Below are positions 7,385-16,853 of a stretch of DNA of 64,000 nucleotides, in pieces. How positions within the stretch are numbered: the stretch's first letter is position 1; the number at the start of each line of letters is the position of its first letter. Origin of the DNA: Rudanella paleaurantiibacter (lineage in GTDB: Bacteria > Bacteroidota > Bacteroidia > Cytophagales > Spirosomataceae); NCBI RefSeq assembly GCF_009184635.1, contig NZ_WELI01000015.1, forward strand, positions 1 to 64,000, in the 5' to 3' direction. Position numbers and translations under genes: made by a program. The notes below the pieces were generated by a model that made no database searches, was not told the origin of the DNA, and saw nothing but the letters and a program-made list of their open reading frames with translations.

Positions 7385-9969
7385 AGAAAAAGAAGGCACT
7401 TACTGACCTCTTCCCGATTCTCTGCATCGACGGGCCGACGGGGTTTATCGTATCCAAAAACGCCGACATCACGATGGCGTTCGAGTTGCAGGCACCAGAA
7501 ATCTTCGCGGTATCCGATACCGAATACGACGCGTTGCACGATGTACTTGTTCGCGCGGCTAAGGTGCTGCCTGTGGGCTATATGGTGCATAAACAAGACC
7601 TGTTCATCGAAGACGTATATACACCTGCGTTCGAGAGCGAGTTTTTGCGCTCGTCTAACTACATGGTGTGGGAAAACGAGCGGCATTTCAGCGACCGGCC
7701 GTACCTGCGCCACCGTTGTTATCTATACGTGACGCGCCCGGCGACCCCTCCCCTAAAGCGCACGAGCGGGCAGTCGTCGCTACTCAAGCGACACCTGGTG
7801 CCAAAGGAAATGCAGGAAAGCCGCACGTGGGCGGAATTTGGCGACGTAGTGAATCAGTTTGCGGCCATCGTTCAGGATTCGGGCAAGATGAAACTGCATC
7901 GGCTAACGCCTAACGAACTCCTCGACAATGGTGAACAAACGGGGCTGTTTCAACGCTACTTTTCGCTGTCATTAGACGACCCGACGCTGCACGACATCGA
8001 CCTGACGGACGGGCTGACGGTAGCCGGGCAACGTACCTACACCTACACGCTGTCGGAGTTGGACGACTTCCCTAATGAGGTGTACAACTCCGCCCGGCTG
8101 GAGCAGTTTTCGACCGATAGCAGCCACTTCCCCATTTCGACCGGTTCGGCACTGGGGATGCTGCTGCCTTTCAATCACATCTACAACCAGGTACTACTGA
8201 TTGAGGACGGCCACGCGCTGACGAATCAATTGGTGAAAGAAGTAAAGCGGCATACGTCGTTTGCGGCCTGGTCGAAGGAAAACGAGGTGAGTATTCGCTC
8301 GAAGGATGCGTTTATGGATGAGGTTAAAGACCGGAACCGGCGGGTGGTGCGGGCGCATTACAACGTGCTGGTGTTTCACCGCGACCCCGATGTGGCCGAT
8401 ACCTACCGTTCACAAACGGCTGCGGCTATCTCGAAACTGGGTTTCAAGCCGAAACTGGCCAGCCACGATGCGGAGACGCTGTTCTGGTCGTGTATCCCCG
8501 GCAACATCGCCGAGATTGGGGCGGATAACTTAGCGACCTGTTTTCTGGAAGAAGCCACCGCGCTTTGGAACACGGAGACCAACTATCGGGATGATTTCTT
8601 TTGCAAGAACGGGCTACTGCTCACCGACCGCTTTGGTCGCCCGTGCATGGTGGACCCGTTCTTTGGGCCGATGGAGCGGGGCATCATCGCCAACCGCAAC
8701 TTCATGGTCGTCGGACCGTCGGGGTCGGGTAAGTCGTTTACCATGAACAACATGGTGTTCTACCTCCTCAGCCACGGGATGCACATCAGCTTAGTCGATG
8801 TAGGCGGCTCCTATAAACGGCTCTGTGCGCTCATGGGGGGCCGGTACGTCACCTACGAACCCGACAATCCGATTGAGTTCAACCCCTTCTACAGCCGGGA
8901 TTTGGACCCCGACGAGGAGACGAAGGACGCGCTGGCTAACCTGTTGATGGCCCTCTGGAAGAAAGACGGTGAACCCGCTACAAAAGCCGAGGAAGTGACC
9001 ATCGCTAACATCGTGCACGAGTATTACGGAGCCATGCGCCGGGCGCGGGAAGCGGGTGACGAGCCGTTCACCTGCTTCGATAGTTTCTATGAGTTTACGC
9101 GGGATACGTACCCGGCCATTTTCGCCCGGAACATGGGGTCGGAGCGGGAGTTCAATCTGAACAATTTTCTGTACGTGCTTCGCCCGTTTCACGCCGACAA
9201 CCAGTATGGTTACCTGCTCAACTCACGTCGGAACATCGACCTGATGGAACTGCCCTTTGTGGTATATGAGTTGGATAACATCAAAGACCACCCCGTCTTG
9301 TTTCCCATCACCACCATCATGATTATGAACACCTACGTGCGTAAGCTATTCAGTGTCAAGGGTGTGTTGAAGATGCTGATCATCGAAGAAGCGTGGAAAG
9401 CGTTGGCGAAGGAAAACTTCGCGCACTTCCTCCGCTGGTGCTCGAAAACGGTACGGAAGCATTTGGGGTCGCTGGGTGTGGTAACGCAGGAGGTGGATGA
9501 TCTTGTTGGTAATCCGATTGTCAAGGATGCCATTATCAACAATTCGCCCATCAAGTTTCTGCTGGACCACCAGAACTACGAAAAGCGGTTTCCCGAAATC
9601 ATGCAGACGTTGTCGTTGTCGGAAAAACAGGCGGATATCATTCTGAGCATCAACAAAGGCAAAGACCCGAACCGCCCGCCCTACAACGATCTGGCCTTGC
9701 TGCTGGGTGACTATTGTAAGGTGTACGGGCTGGAAGTCAGCCGCACCGCCTACGGTACGTTCACCACCGAGCGGTCGGAGGTAGAACAGATAAACGAACT
9801 GGCGAAAGTGGCTTACGGCAATGATTTAGAGTCGGCTGTAAAGGGCTGGGCGCGGGGCGAACGGGCCGGGGGCTACCTGCCCGTCAATGCGCAGGGCGTA
9901 CCGATGCTCCATCCCAACGGACGGGCACCCAAGCCGGTGAACGGGGCCACGCATTACTCAAAGCCGTAG
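7381..9969 (+). CDS. traG: TraG, VirB4-type conjugation ATPase
   Basis: The 862-aa protein is the cytoplasmic motor ATPase of the mating channel. Walker A is GPSGSGKS with Lys at about residue 451. Walker B is MLIIEEAWK near 666, and KTVRKHLGSLGVVTQEVDD follows as in VirB4/TraG proteins. The N-terminal 400 residues form the variable VirB4 domain. The start overlaps traF by four bases (ATGA). The C-terminal 30 residues are Gly/Pro-rich and probably disordered. Length and motifs look intact. Confidence 0.95.
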   Translation: MKKKKALTDLFPILCIDGPTGFIVSKNADITMAFELQAPEIFAVSDTEYDALHDVLVRAAKVLPVGYMVHKQDLFIEDVYTPAFESEFLRSSNYMVWENERHFSDRPYLRHRCYLYVTRPATPPLKRTSGQSSLLKRHLVPKEMQESRTWAEFGDVVNQFAAIVQDSGKMKLHRLTPNELLDNGEQTGLFQRYFSLSLDDPTLHDIDLTDGLTVAGQRTYTYTLSELDDFPNEVYNSARLEQFSTDSSHFPISTGSALGMLLPFNHIYNQVLLIEDGHALTNQLVKEVKRHTSFAAWSKENEVSIRSKDAFMDEVKDRNRRVVRAHYNVLVFHRDPDVADTYRSQTAAAISKLGFKPKLASHDAETLFWSCIPGNIAEIGADNLATCFLEEATALWNTETNYRDDFFCKNGLLLTDRFGRPCMVDPFFGPMERGIIANRNFMVVGPSGSGKSFTMNNMVFYLLSHGMHISLVDVGGSYKRLCALMGGRYVTYEPDNPIEFNPFYSRDLDPDEETKDALANLLMALWKKDGEPATKAEEVTIANIVHEYYGAMRRAREAGDEPFTCFDSFYEFTRDTYPAIFARNMGSEREFNLNNFLYVLRPFHADNQYGYLLNSRRNIDLMELPFVVYELDNIKDHPVLFPITTIMIMNTYVRKLFSVKGVLKMLIIEEAWKALAKENFAHFLRWCSKTVRKHLGSLGVVTQEVDDLVGNPIVKDAIINNSPIKFLLDHQNYEKRFPEIMQTLSLSEKQADIILSINKGKDPNRPPYNDLALLLGDYCKVYGLEVSRTAYGTFTTERSEVEQINELAKVAYGNDLESAVKGWARGERAGGYLPVNAQGVPMLHPNGRAPKPVNGATHYSKP

Positions 9970-10009
9970 CCCCGAACAGACCAACACATTTTTTACAACA
10001 AACCAACCG

Positions 10010-11014
10010 ATGCAAACCAACCGACTTATGCGGGTGGCCGGGCTACTGCTTTGCCTGTGCCTGGTCCCTCCCGCCCTTCAGGCTCAGTTTGTGGTGAGCG
10101 ACCCCATCCATACGGCGGTATCGAACCTGATGTCGCTGATTCAGAAACCGTCTTTTAAAACGATGGTGGATGCTATCGAGAAGCTGAAGAAGGTGAAAGG
10201 GGCCGTGCAGAGCTACCATCGGGGTCAGCAACTGATTCAGACCGTGCAGCAGACCACCCGGACGCTGCAAAGTATGTCGACCGTCATCAGCAAAGACGGG
10301 CATATTTACCCGGCGGAGTACGCGCTAATTGCCGACGACCTGAGTTCGATGGGTACCCACGCCAATGATATTCTGAAAGATATGCGGCAGGGGTCATCGC
10401 AGAACCTCTTCGAGATGAACGATCAGGGCCGGATTGAGTGGATTTTCCGGGCCTACGAGAGTGCCAAGAAGTTTCAGGGATTGGTGAACAACTACTATTA
10501 CAAGGTGCGGGGGCTATCGCTGCGCCGGGTACGTTCACAAAAAGACTGGCAGATGACCAGCCGTCTGTACGCGATGGCCGAGCCAACCCTGAACAAACAG
10601 GGCAGCTACCAGGAGGTGCAGTTCATGCTGGGCGAGAAAGGGTATGACGACGATTACACCGACCGCAGCAAATCGGCTCTTGACGAAGAAACCATCGCGC
10701 AGCAGCAACGGCAGAAGCAGGCCGAGATCGACCGGAAAACAGCCCTGATGCAGGAGTGCCAGGACCGGCTTCAGATTGCTGACTTGCAGGGAGAACAGCA
10801 GGCATTCGCCGAGATGAAGTTTCTGTACCCGCCCTATTTCGATCCCGAAAAGAAAGGCAAACCAAACGGATACGTTGACCCCCACGACGGGCATATCATC
10901 TCCGATGAGGAGTTCGGGATTCTGGTACGCATTCGCGGCCGACAGATAGCCGCCGACAAACGGGCCGCCATTCAGCGCGAGTGCCAGGAAAAGATGAACA
11001 GCATCGGAGGATAA
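10010..11014 (+). CDS. traI: TraI-like (DUF4141/VirB5-like) conjugation protein
   Basis: The 334-aa protein has a clear signal peptide (cleavage after ALQAQ) and a mostly alpha-helical mature part with long charged helices (about residues 60-130 and 215-260). It sits 40 bp after traG and before the VirB6-like TraJ, where Bacteroidetes conjugation modules carry the exported TraI/DUF4141 protein, a possible VirB5 counterpart. The family call relies mainly on position, export signal and helical character. Confidence 0.7.
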   Translation: MQTNRLMRVAGLLLCLCLVPPALQAQFVVSDPIHTAVSNLMSLIQKPSFKTMVDAIEKLKKVKGAVQSYHRGQQLIQTVQQTTRTLQSMSTVISKDGHIYPAEYALIADDLSSMGTHANDILKDMRQGSSQNLFEMNDQGRIEWIFRAYESAKKFQGLVNNYYYKVRGLSLRRVRSQKDWQMTSRLYAMAEPTLNKQGSYQEVQFMLGEKGYDDDYTDRSKSALDEETIAQQQRQKQAEIDRKTALMQECQDRLQIADLQGEQQAFAEMKFLYPPYFDPEKKGKPNGYVDPHDGHIISDEEFGILVRIRGRQIAADKRAAIQRECQEKMNSIGG

Positions 11015-11059
11015 GCGACTGACTTAGAAGCTACGCACGTACCAAATCACTTACATCTT

Positions 11060-12355
11060 ATGCTATTCGACGCGTACAAAACATTGCTGGGCCTTTACGC
11101 CGACATGACGGCTTCGACGATGGACATCACAGCCCTCATCGAAGCCAAGATTCGGGCAGTAGCGGGCATTGGCGCACTGGTCTATATCTTCTCACGACTT
11201 GTTCCGCAGGTGATGCGGTCGGAACCGATTGACTTCTTTCCGTACCTGCGCCCGTTTATGCTGATGGTGCTTATTGGCCTTTCACCCCGTATCTGCAACG
11301 GCATCGACAAATTGGGAGAAAGCATCCGCTCCGCCGTGGAGCGGCAAAACGGCACCCTCTACGAGAAGATTGCCGAGCAAACCAAACTCCTCCAACAGAC
11401 CGTGGATGCCAAGTGGCAGGAGATCGGCGAACATCCCGAACTGTTCCGGCAGGTTGACCCTTCGTTCGATCCCGACGCGTTCGGGTCGAGTCTGAAACTG
11501 AGCTTTGCGGAATACTCCGAGAAGTTTAAATACGAGCTGCTCTCCTACACACAGGACATCCTGCTGGCCCTGATGCAACTGGCCGAGTGCATTCTGTTCC
11601 TCATCTCGTTCACCTACCGACTGGTGTTACGGATGGGTGCGCCGATTGCCATCGCGCTGGCCGTATTTCCCGGCATGAGCAACAACATTGCGGAGTGGTT
11701 CGGCAAGTACATCAACTACACGCTACTCCCTACTGTGGCGGCCATTTACTCCTCCATCGCCTTCAAGGTTACGCTCAAATACTTGAGCTACTACGACCCT
11801 AAAACCATCGTGCTGGGCAACGCGGGCGGTGCCGAAGCACACACGCCGGAGTACATGGGCCTGGCGTTCATCGGTATTCTGGTGATGTGCTTGATTGGTT
11901 ACTGTCAGGTGCCGTCCATGACGAATATGCTGGTGACAGTGGGCGGAGTCGGCGCGATGGTGCAAGGTGCTACGAGCCTGGCTAAGTCAGGCGCGGGTAC
12001 GGTGGCCTCCCCGGTAACTAAGCCCCTCAAAGCGGCTGGCCACTCGGTTGCAACCCGCGTTGGTCATAGCATCGGCAACAGTGTCACCAACGTTGCGCGG
12101 CTCGGTGGCAATATGGCGGCTGGCGTGGCCCGCTCTCCGTTTACGATGGCCGCGCACGTGGCCGGGGGGGTGGCCCGTGGCGCACGGGCAGGAGCATCGT
12201 CGGGCGGGAGTGCTGTTGGCCGGGGAGTTAAAGGGTTCGCGGGGGGCGTGGCCGGGGCCGTCATCGGGACGGGGGCCGGGGCTGTCGCGGCTGCTCACGG
12301 GGCCACCGTTGGAGCCTACCGCAAGACGTACCCGACCAAGAAAAATCAACTTTGA
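11060..12355 (+). CDS. traJ: TraJ, VirB6/TrbL-like membrane protein with Gly/Ala-rich tail
   Basis: This 431-aa protein has at least five membrane segments, including FMLMVLIGL, AECILFLISFTYRLVL and GLAFIGILVMCLIG. A conserved-looking cytoplasmic region lies between. It matches the polytopic VirB6-like TraJ of Bacteroidetes systems in place and topology. The last roughly 120 residues form an unusual low-complexity tail of Gly, Ala, Val and Ser with scattered Arg/Lys, repeating GxxVARG-like units. This makes the protein longer than I expect for TraJ. The tail is GC-rich and could be a flexible extension. Confidence 0.8.
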   Translation: MLFDAYKTLLGLYADMTASTMDITALIEAKIRAVAGIGALVYIFSRLVPQVMRSEPIDFFPYLRPFMLMVLIGLSPRICNGIDKLGESIRSAVERQNGTLYEKIAEQTKLLQQTVDAKWQEIGEHPELFRQVDPSFDPDAFGSSLKLSFAEYSEKFKYELLSYTQDILLALMQLAECILFLISFTYRLVLRMGAPIAIALAVFPGMSNNIAEWFGKYINYTLLPTVAAIYSSIAFKVTLKYLSYYDPKTIVLGNAGGAEAHTPEYMGLAFIGILVMCLIGYCQVPSMTNMLVTVGGVGAMVQGATSLAKSGAGTVASPVTKPLKAAGHSVATRVGHSIGNSVTNVARLGGNMAAGVARSPFTMAAHVAGGVARGARAGASSGGSAVGRGVKGFAGGVAGAVIGTGAGAVAAAHGATVGAYRKTYPTKKNQL

Positions 12356-12407
12356 TTCATTGCCTTGCAGCTACTCTGATTTCTTGCTTTTAGGAAAACG
12401 AAACCCA

Positions 12408-12647
12408 ATGAATTACCATCAAAACAACCTGTTAGTCAAGCACAAACACACCATGTGGCTTTGTGTGGGCAGTCTGCTCACGCTGGCCGTTGTCGTTACC
12501 TGGAGCATCGTCTGGAGCTTTGGCCGCTACCGGCAGGCGACGCAGTACACCTATGTATTCCACCACAAAGGGGCCGCTGTTTCCATCTACGACGAACGTA
12601 GTATCCCCCTCATCACCAAATTAAAACCTTATCAACCTTACCGATGA
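12408..12647 (+). CDS. Small single-pass membrane protein upstream of TraK
   Basis: The ATG at 12408 opens a 79-aa product with one membrane helix (about residues 17-35, MWLCVGSLLTLAVVVTWSIV). A short periplasmic part with YVFHHKGAAVSI follows. Its stop overlaps the traK start by ATGA. The layout (short cytoplasmic end, helix, then Y-V-x-x-x-G-A-A) resembles the beginning of the next gene, TraK (IYLVNRGEAIQV). It might be a truncated TraK-like partner. No known family is recognised. Confidence 0.6.
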   Translation: MNYHQNNLLVKHKHTMWLCVGSLLTLAVVVTWSIVWSFGRYRQATQYTYVFHHKGAAVSIYDERSIPLITKLKPYQPYR

Positions 12648-13258
12648 AAGAGCTACTGCAATTGGAAAAGGATTTTCAGCGGGGGCGTTGGCTGCTGATC
12701 GCGGCTTTCGGGTTTAGCCTGGTTGTGGCCCTCACCGCCGTGGGTCTGGCGTTTAAATACAGCAACGAGTTCAGCAAACGGATTTACCTCGTCAACCGGG
12801 GCGAAGCCATTCAGGTGACGTGTGGCAGCGTGACCGACAACCGCCCGGCAGAGCTGCGGCATCACGTCGGGCGTTTCCACGAACTGTTCTTCACCGTTTC
12901 ACCGGACCCGAAATCCATTGATGACAACATCCGTCGGGCCATGTTTCTGTGCGACGAATCGGCCAAGCGACTGTATAACAACCTCGCCGAGCAGAATTTC
13001 TACCGCGATATGGTGCAGGGTAACGTAACGCAGCGGGTGCAAATCGACTCGGTGGTGGCCGACCTGCGCCATTACCCCTACCGGGCCATCACCTACGCCC
13101 GGCTGGTGCAGGAACGGGCTACGGCAATTGTGCATCGGAGCTTAGTTACGCAAACTAACCTGGTTGACGTGAACCGGAGCGACAACTCACCCAACGGGCT
13201 GCTCATGCGCGACTTTCACATTCTGTCGTCGCGCGTCACGCAGGAATACAGCAAATAA
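12644..13258 (+). CDS. traK: TraK, VirB8-like conjugation protein
   Basis: The 204-aa product has a short cytoplasmic N-terminus, one membrane helix (about 18-36) and a periplasmic domain. Family-typical segments are visible: RIYLVNRGEA, HHVGRFHELFFTVSPD, LYNNLAEQNFYRDM, SLVTQTNLVDVNRSDNSPNG. These match the TraK proteins of Bacteroides conjugative transposons, the VirB8-like scaffold of the inner-membrane complex. The start is coupled (ATGA) to the preceding small gene, and the next gene begins one base after its stop. Confidence 0.92.
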   Translation: MKELLQLEKDFQRGRWLLIAAFGFSLVVALTAVGLAFKYSNEFSKRIYLVNRGEAIQVTCGSVTDNRPAELRHHVGRFHELFFTVSPDPKSIDDNIRRAMFLCDESAKRLYNNLAEQNFYRDMVQGNVTQRVQIDSVVADLRHYPYRAITYARLVQERATAIVHRSLVTQTNLVDVNRSDNSPNGLLMRDFHILSSRVTQEYSK

Positions 13259-13259
13259 G

Positions 13260-13499
13260 ATGGGCCTGTTTGGATTTATAAATCGCCCTCCCCAGCCGGA
13301 GCCGGGCGAACGTACCCAGGATCATCCCGCCTTCCGGTTCGGTAAGCTGGTAGCGGGTTATATGACCCGGCTGGAGCATCGTTTCGCCAATACGCTGAAT
13401 CAGGGACAGCACCGCATCGGGTTTGGGGCCAGAAATACCCTGCTCGTGATTCTGGGCACCTTTTTTCTACTCTATTTTATTGCCTTACTGACGCGATGA
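13260..13499 (+). CDS. TraL-like small membrane protein
   Basis: The 79-aa protein has a charged, Pro-rich N-terminal part and one C-terminal membrane helix (about 60-77, TLLVILGTFFLLYFIALL). It lies between TraK and TraM and overlaps TraM by ATGA. That is the place of TraL (DUF3989) in Bacteroidetes conjugation operons, which is also a short single-helix protein. The sequence itself is not diagnostic, so the name rests on order and topology. Confidence 0.6.
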   Translation: MGLFGFINRPPQPEPGERTQDHPAFRFGKLVAGYMTRLEHRFANTLNQGQHRIGFGARNTLLVILGTFFLLYFIALLTR

Positions 13500-15022
13500 A
13501 TTCAACTGAACAACCGCAAAACAACCCTTTTTTTGATACACCGATTGAGGAAACCCCCGCTCCCGGAAGCGAGACGGTTCAGAAAGGCAAGGTGGGCCGT
13601 AAGCAGATTCTGCTGCTTTTCGGCGGGTTTGCCTTCCTGCTCGGCGTAGCTATTTTTGGTTTTCTGGGCGGGTTTATCTCCTCCGACACAGCCAACCCAA
13701 ACGCCCAAACGCCTGATGGCGGAGCCTCGGCGTTAGCTCCTCCTGAAGCCCGGCCTCACAACCTCGATGCCAAAGAGAAGTACGATAAGTACGGCTTCGA
13801 CGCGGGTACGCTCAATCCGACCCAATCATCGGCCATTGACCGGCAGGCCGCTTCGGGTACCCAACTGCTAACGGGCAAAGACCCGTCGATGGCACGGGCC
13901 ACCAATGAGACGCTGACCGACACCGATCTGAACGCTATTCGTAAACAGGCCGGTCAGACCACGGAGCCGTACCTGACGGCTACGGAGCGTAAATCGGCCA
14001 AACAACACCAGTTGAAACGCCAATTCGACCATCAGCAAGCCGAGCGGGATGCCATTTACCGGACCATGCACCGTTCGGCGAAAGGTCGTGAACAACTGGC
14101 CGAAGAGCGTATTGCCAAACGACAGCGCGACCTCGACCAACAAACCGCCGATGTGCTACTACGGCAGATTGACCGGGCCAATGGGCGAATGAATACCGGG
14201 GCTACTGGTAATGGCTTACCCGCCACAACCGAGCCACTGCATATGACCGAGTACCGGGAATTGAAAGCGAAATACGGGGGCGAGTTGCCTCCCTCCTACC
14301 GTACCTTGTTCAAGCGAGAAATCGCAGCTGAGGAAGGCACGGCTGGTATGGAAGACGTACCCACGGAATCTGTCATGTCGGCCCGACCAAACGGCTCACC
14401 AGATCGAAAGGCAATAGATTTAAGTAACACGGGCTTTTATGGACTATCGACATCGGCAGCTAAGCCAGTAGCGAACCCTTCGGCAACGGGTACGTCCATT
14501 CCCGCCGTTGTACACGGCGATGGCGACGCTGTGACGGTGCAGAACGGCAGTACGTTGAACCTTCGCCTGACGGAAGAAACCAGCCTTCGCTTGAACGGCT
14601 CGTGGGTCAAACTTCCGGCGCACACGCTGTTGGCAGGTACGTGCAGCATCAGTGCCGACCGCGTCAACATCGCTGTAACGAGTGTACGACTGGGCAATGA
14701 CATCTACCCCATTCGGCTGACAGCCTACGACTTAGATGGCCGTGCGGGCCTTTCTGTACCCAAGCTGGCCGATAAAAACCGGGTGGCGCAGGGTCTGGGA
14801 ACCTCGGCGGGTCAGGCTGTCTCGTCGCCCTACTACTTCGTACCGCAAGGCTCATTCGGGCAGCAGGTGGGTAGCCAGTTAGCCATGCAGGTGACCAACA
14901 CCGCGTTTCAGGGCATCCGCTCCCTGGTGCAGTCCAAACTGACGGCCGTTAAGGTAACGGTCAAACCCAATTACCGCATTTTCCTCCGCGCCGAGCAAGC
15001 CGCTGCCGGTTATTCCAACTAA
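13496..15022 (+). CDS. traM: TraM, VirB10-like conjugation protein
   Basis: The 508-aa protein has one N-terminal membrane helix (about 38-60) and a long periplasmic linker rich in charged residues and Thr/Ala. The C-terminal domain (about 345-508) includes LRLTEETSLRLNG, LLAGTCSISADRVNI and SVRLGNDIYPIRLTAYDLDG, a pattern typical of TraM, which bridges inner and outer membranes like VirB10. It is coupled to the upstream small gene and lies 20 bp before TraN. The long linker is variable in the family. Confidence 0.92.
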   Translation: MNSTEQPQNNPFFDTPIEETPAPGSETVQKGKVGRKQILLLFGGFAFLLGVAIFGFLGGFISSDTANPNAQTPDGGASALAPPEARPHNLDAKEKYDKYGFDAGTLNPTQSSAIDRQAASGTQLLTGKDPSMARATNETLTDTDLNAIRKQAGQTTEPYLTATERKSAKQHQLKRQFDHQQAERDAIYRTMHRSAKGREQLAEERIAKRQRDLDQQTADVLLRQIDRANGRMNTGATGNGLPATTEPLHMTEYRELKAKYGGELPPSYRTLFKREIAAEEGTAGMEDVPTESVMSARPNGSPDRKAIDLSNTGFYGLSTSAAKPVANPSATGTSIPAVVHGDGDAVTVQNGSTLNLRLTEETSLRLNGSWVKLPAHTLLAGTCSISADRVNIAVTSVRLGNDIYPIRLTAYDLDGRAGLSVPKLADKNRVAQGLGTSAGQAVSSPYYFVPQGSFGQQVGSQLAMQVTNTAFQGIRSLVQSKLTAVKVTVKPNYRIFLRAEQAAAGYSN

Positions 15023-15042
15023 CGATTCAAGACAACCTATTC

Positions 15043-16221
15043 ATGAAACGTCCTTTCTTACTCTTTTTTATTGCCTTTACGCCCCTTCTGGCCCTAAGCC
15101 AAACCACTAAGCAAGCCGGGCGGGGTACTCGCTTTCAGGCATCGGTCAAACCGATTGCGGGCAAAACCCTTCCGCTATTGGGAATTACGCCGAAAGCTCC
15201 GGGTACGCTGGCCCTGCTTGCCCCCACGGGGACAAAGGCCGTTCGGCCAACGCGCACTGAGGGTGCTATGGTTGAGCAATCGCCCACCACCCCAGCACCC
15301 AAAGCTGCTACCCCGGTTCGGGTGGCCAATCCCGAGTTGGTCGAGCGCGTTCGGGAAAAACCGTATCTGTTACCCATCGACCGGGCGGCTGTAAAAGGGT
15401 CGTACCCGCTGGGTATTTCCGACCGGAAGACGACGCACATCATCTTTCCAGCGAAGATTAAAGAGTTCGACGCCGGCACCGACTACGTCCTGGCGCAAAT
15501 TCCTGAGACCGTCACGAATGTCCTGCGCGTGAAGGCCAACCCGAAAGCGACGGTGTTTTGTCAGGCCGATTCAGGCAAGGAAACCAACATGACTGTGATT
15601 ACCGAAGACGGTGGATTTTTCTCCTTTCTGATCCGCTACCAGGAAGAACCGGAGATTTTGAATATTAACATGGCCAACAACGTCATGGCCGACGATTACA
15701 CCAGCCGGTCGCTGGGCATCAACCGAGCTGCGGCCATTACGTTCGTACAGTCCGTATCAGCAACGGATGGGGTGCCGGTGGCGGAAGCTGACTTACAGAA
15801 CTATTGTGAGCGGGTGCTGGAGCGCAAGCCGTTCATGCGTAACATCGGGGCCTCGTCGATGCGGCTTACCAACCTGCTGACGGGCATCTACGTTGCCGAC
15901 AAAGTGATGTATCTGCAATTCAACCTCCGCAACGACAGTCAGCTTGATTATGAAGTTGATTTTGTGAAGTTCTACGTCCGCGACAAAGAGAAGCTCAAGC
16001 GCATGGCGGCTCAGGAAGTCGAGCTAAAGCCCTACGGCCGCTACCCGGTGGAACCGAAACTACTCCGGGCCAAAACGGAGCAGCAAGTGGTGTACGCCCT
16101 GCCCATGACGACGCTCACCGAAGACAAAGTGATGGAGGTTGAACTGTATGAAAAGCAGGGTGGTCGCCACCTCCGCTTTCAGGTCGAAGCCGACGTACTC
16201 CTCTTAGCCAAACCTTTCTAA
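15043..16221 (+). CDS. traN: TraN (DUF4138), VirB9-like conjugation protein
   Basis: This 392-aa exported protein has a signal peptide ending ALSQ, a Pro/Ala/Thr linker and a beta-rich domain. THIIFPAKIKEFDAGTDYVLA followed by NVLRVKANPK is the characteristic opening of the DUF4138/TraN domain. Such proteins are the VirB9-like subunits of the core complex. The second half (NLLTGIYVADKVMYLQFNLRNDS) also fits the family. TraM lies just upstream and TraO begins three bases after the stop. Confidence 0.93.
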   Translation: MKRPFLLFFIAFTPLLALSQTTKQAGRGTRFQASVKPIAGKTLPLLGITPKAPGTLALLAPTGTKAVRPTRTEGAMVEQSPTTPAPKAATPVRVANPELVERVREKPYLLPIDRAAVKGSYPLGISDRKTTHIIFPAKIKEFDAGTDYVLAQIPETVTNVLRVKANPKATVFCQADSGKETNMTVITEDGGFFSFLIRYQEEPEILNINMANNVMADDYTSRSLGINRAAAITFVQSVSATDGVPVAEADLQNYCERVLERKPFMRNIGASSMRLTNLLTGIYVADKVMYLQFNLRNDSQLDYEVDFVKFYVRDKEKLKRMAAQEVELKPYGRYPVEPKLLRAKTEQQVVYALPMTTLTEDKVMEVELYEKQGGRHLRFQVEADVLLLAKPF

Positions 16222-16224
16222 GCC

Positions 16225-16794
16225 ATGACCAAACCTATTTTTTTACTGCTGTTCACCTGCGTGCTCTCGGCTGAAACTCACGCCCAGACGCACCTCAAAG
16301 GGCAACGTTTTGTGGAGATACAGGGGGGCGTGGTTGATGGGTTCTCGGCCCATCATCAATTGGGCATACAGGGCCTTATCTCGACGGGCTGCTACAACCG
16401 GCAGTACAACGCCTGGAAGGCGACAGCCAGCTATATGCAGAAGCCAATCATTGGAACAGACATGACCTCGGCGGGTCAGCTTCGGCAAGTCAGCATTGGC
16501 TGGGGATACGAATTTAACCTATGGCGTAATGCCTACCGTACCCGATTCGTGCGCGGCTCTTTTCAGCCAATCGCTACCTATGAAACAGTACCTGCTTCAT
16601 CAAGCCCAATGATGTCCGATTCGATTTGCGCGACGATGCCATCGGGCGGCAGGTTTATAGTGGGGGCCGAAGCAGGTGTCGAAACGGAGTTTGCCCCGGT
16701 GATTCTGAGCATCCGCCAACGGTGGTTACCCAAATCAGGTATGCAGTCGTTCTACACGTTGGTTAGCGTGGGCTGGCGGTTGCATGGGCGGTGA
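16225..16794 (+). CDS. traO: TraO-like conjugation protein
   Basis: The 189-aa product has a signal peptide (cleavage after THAQ) and a beta-rich body. FVEIQGGVVDGF near the N-terminus and the VGWRLHGR-type last strand match the TraO family of Bacteroidetes conjugation systems, which look like small outer-membrane barrels. It is the last gene of the operon and is followed at once by a strong hairpin. Operon order (M-N-O) supports the call. Confidence 0.85.
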   Translation: MTKPIFLLLFTCVLSAETHAQTHLKGQRFVEIQGGVVDGFSAHHQLGIQGLISTGCYNRQYNAWKATASYMQKPIIGTDMTSAGQLRQVSIGWGYEFNLWRNAYRTRFVRGSFQPIATYETVPASSSPMMSDSICATMPSGGRFIVGAEAGVETEFAPVILSIRQRWLPKSGMQSFYTLVSVGWRLHGR

Positions 16795-16817
16795 ATACTT
16801 TACTACACTTGTAGTGT

Positions 16818-16847
16818 AAGCCTCGCGGGTAGTCAACCGCGAGGCTT
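16818..16847. terminator. Hairpin between the convergent tra operon and helicase gene
   Basis: AAGCCTCGCGG (16818-16828) pairs perfectly with CCGCGAGGCTT (16837-16847) across an 8-nt loop. It lies between the convergent traO and nuclease-helicase stops. There is only a short T stretch on either side, so bidirectional termination is plausible but not certain. Confidence 0.7.
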
Positions 16848-16853
16848 CATGGT

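Noticed and set aside
12048-12407. Upstream extension of the 79-aa membrane protein
   Set aside because: It overlaps the GC-rich traJ tail in another frame and reads as low-complexity Arg/Pro/Trp. The ATG at 12408 fits the membrane protein.
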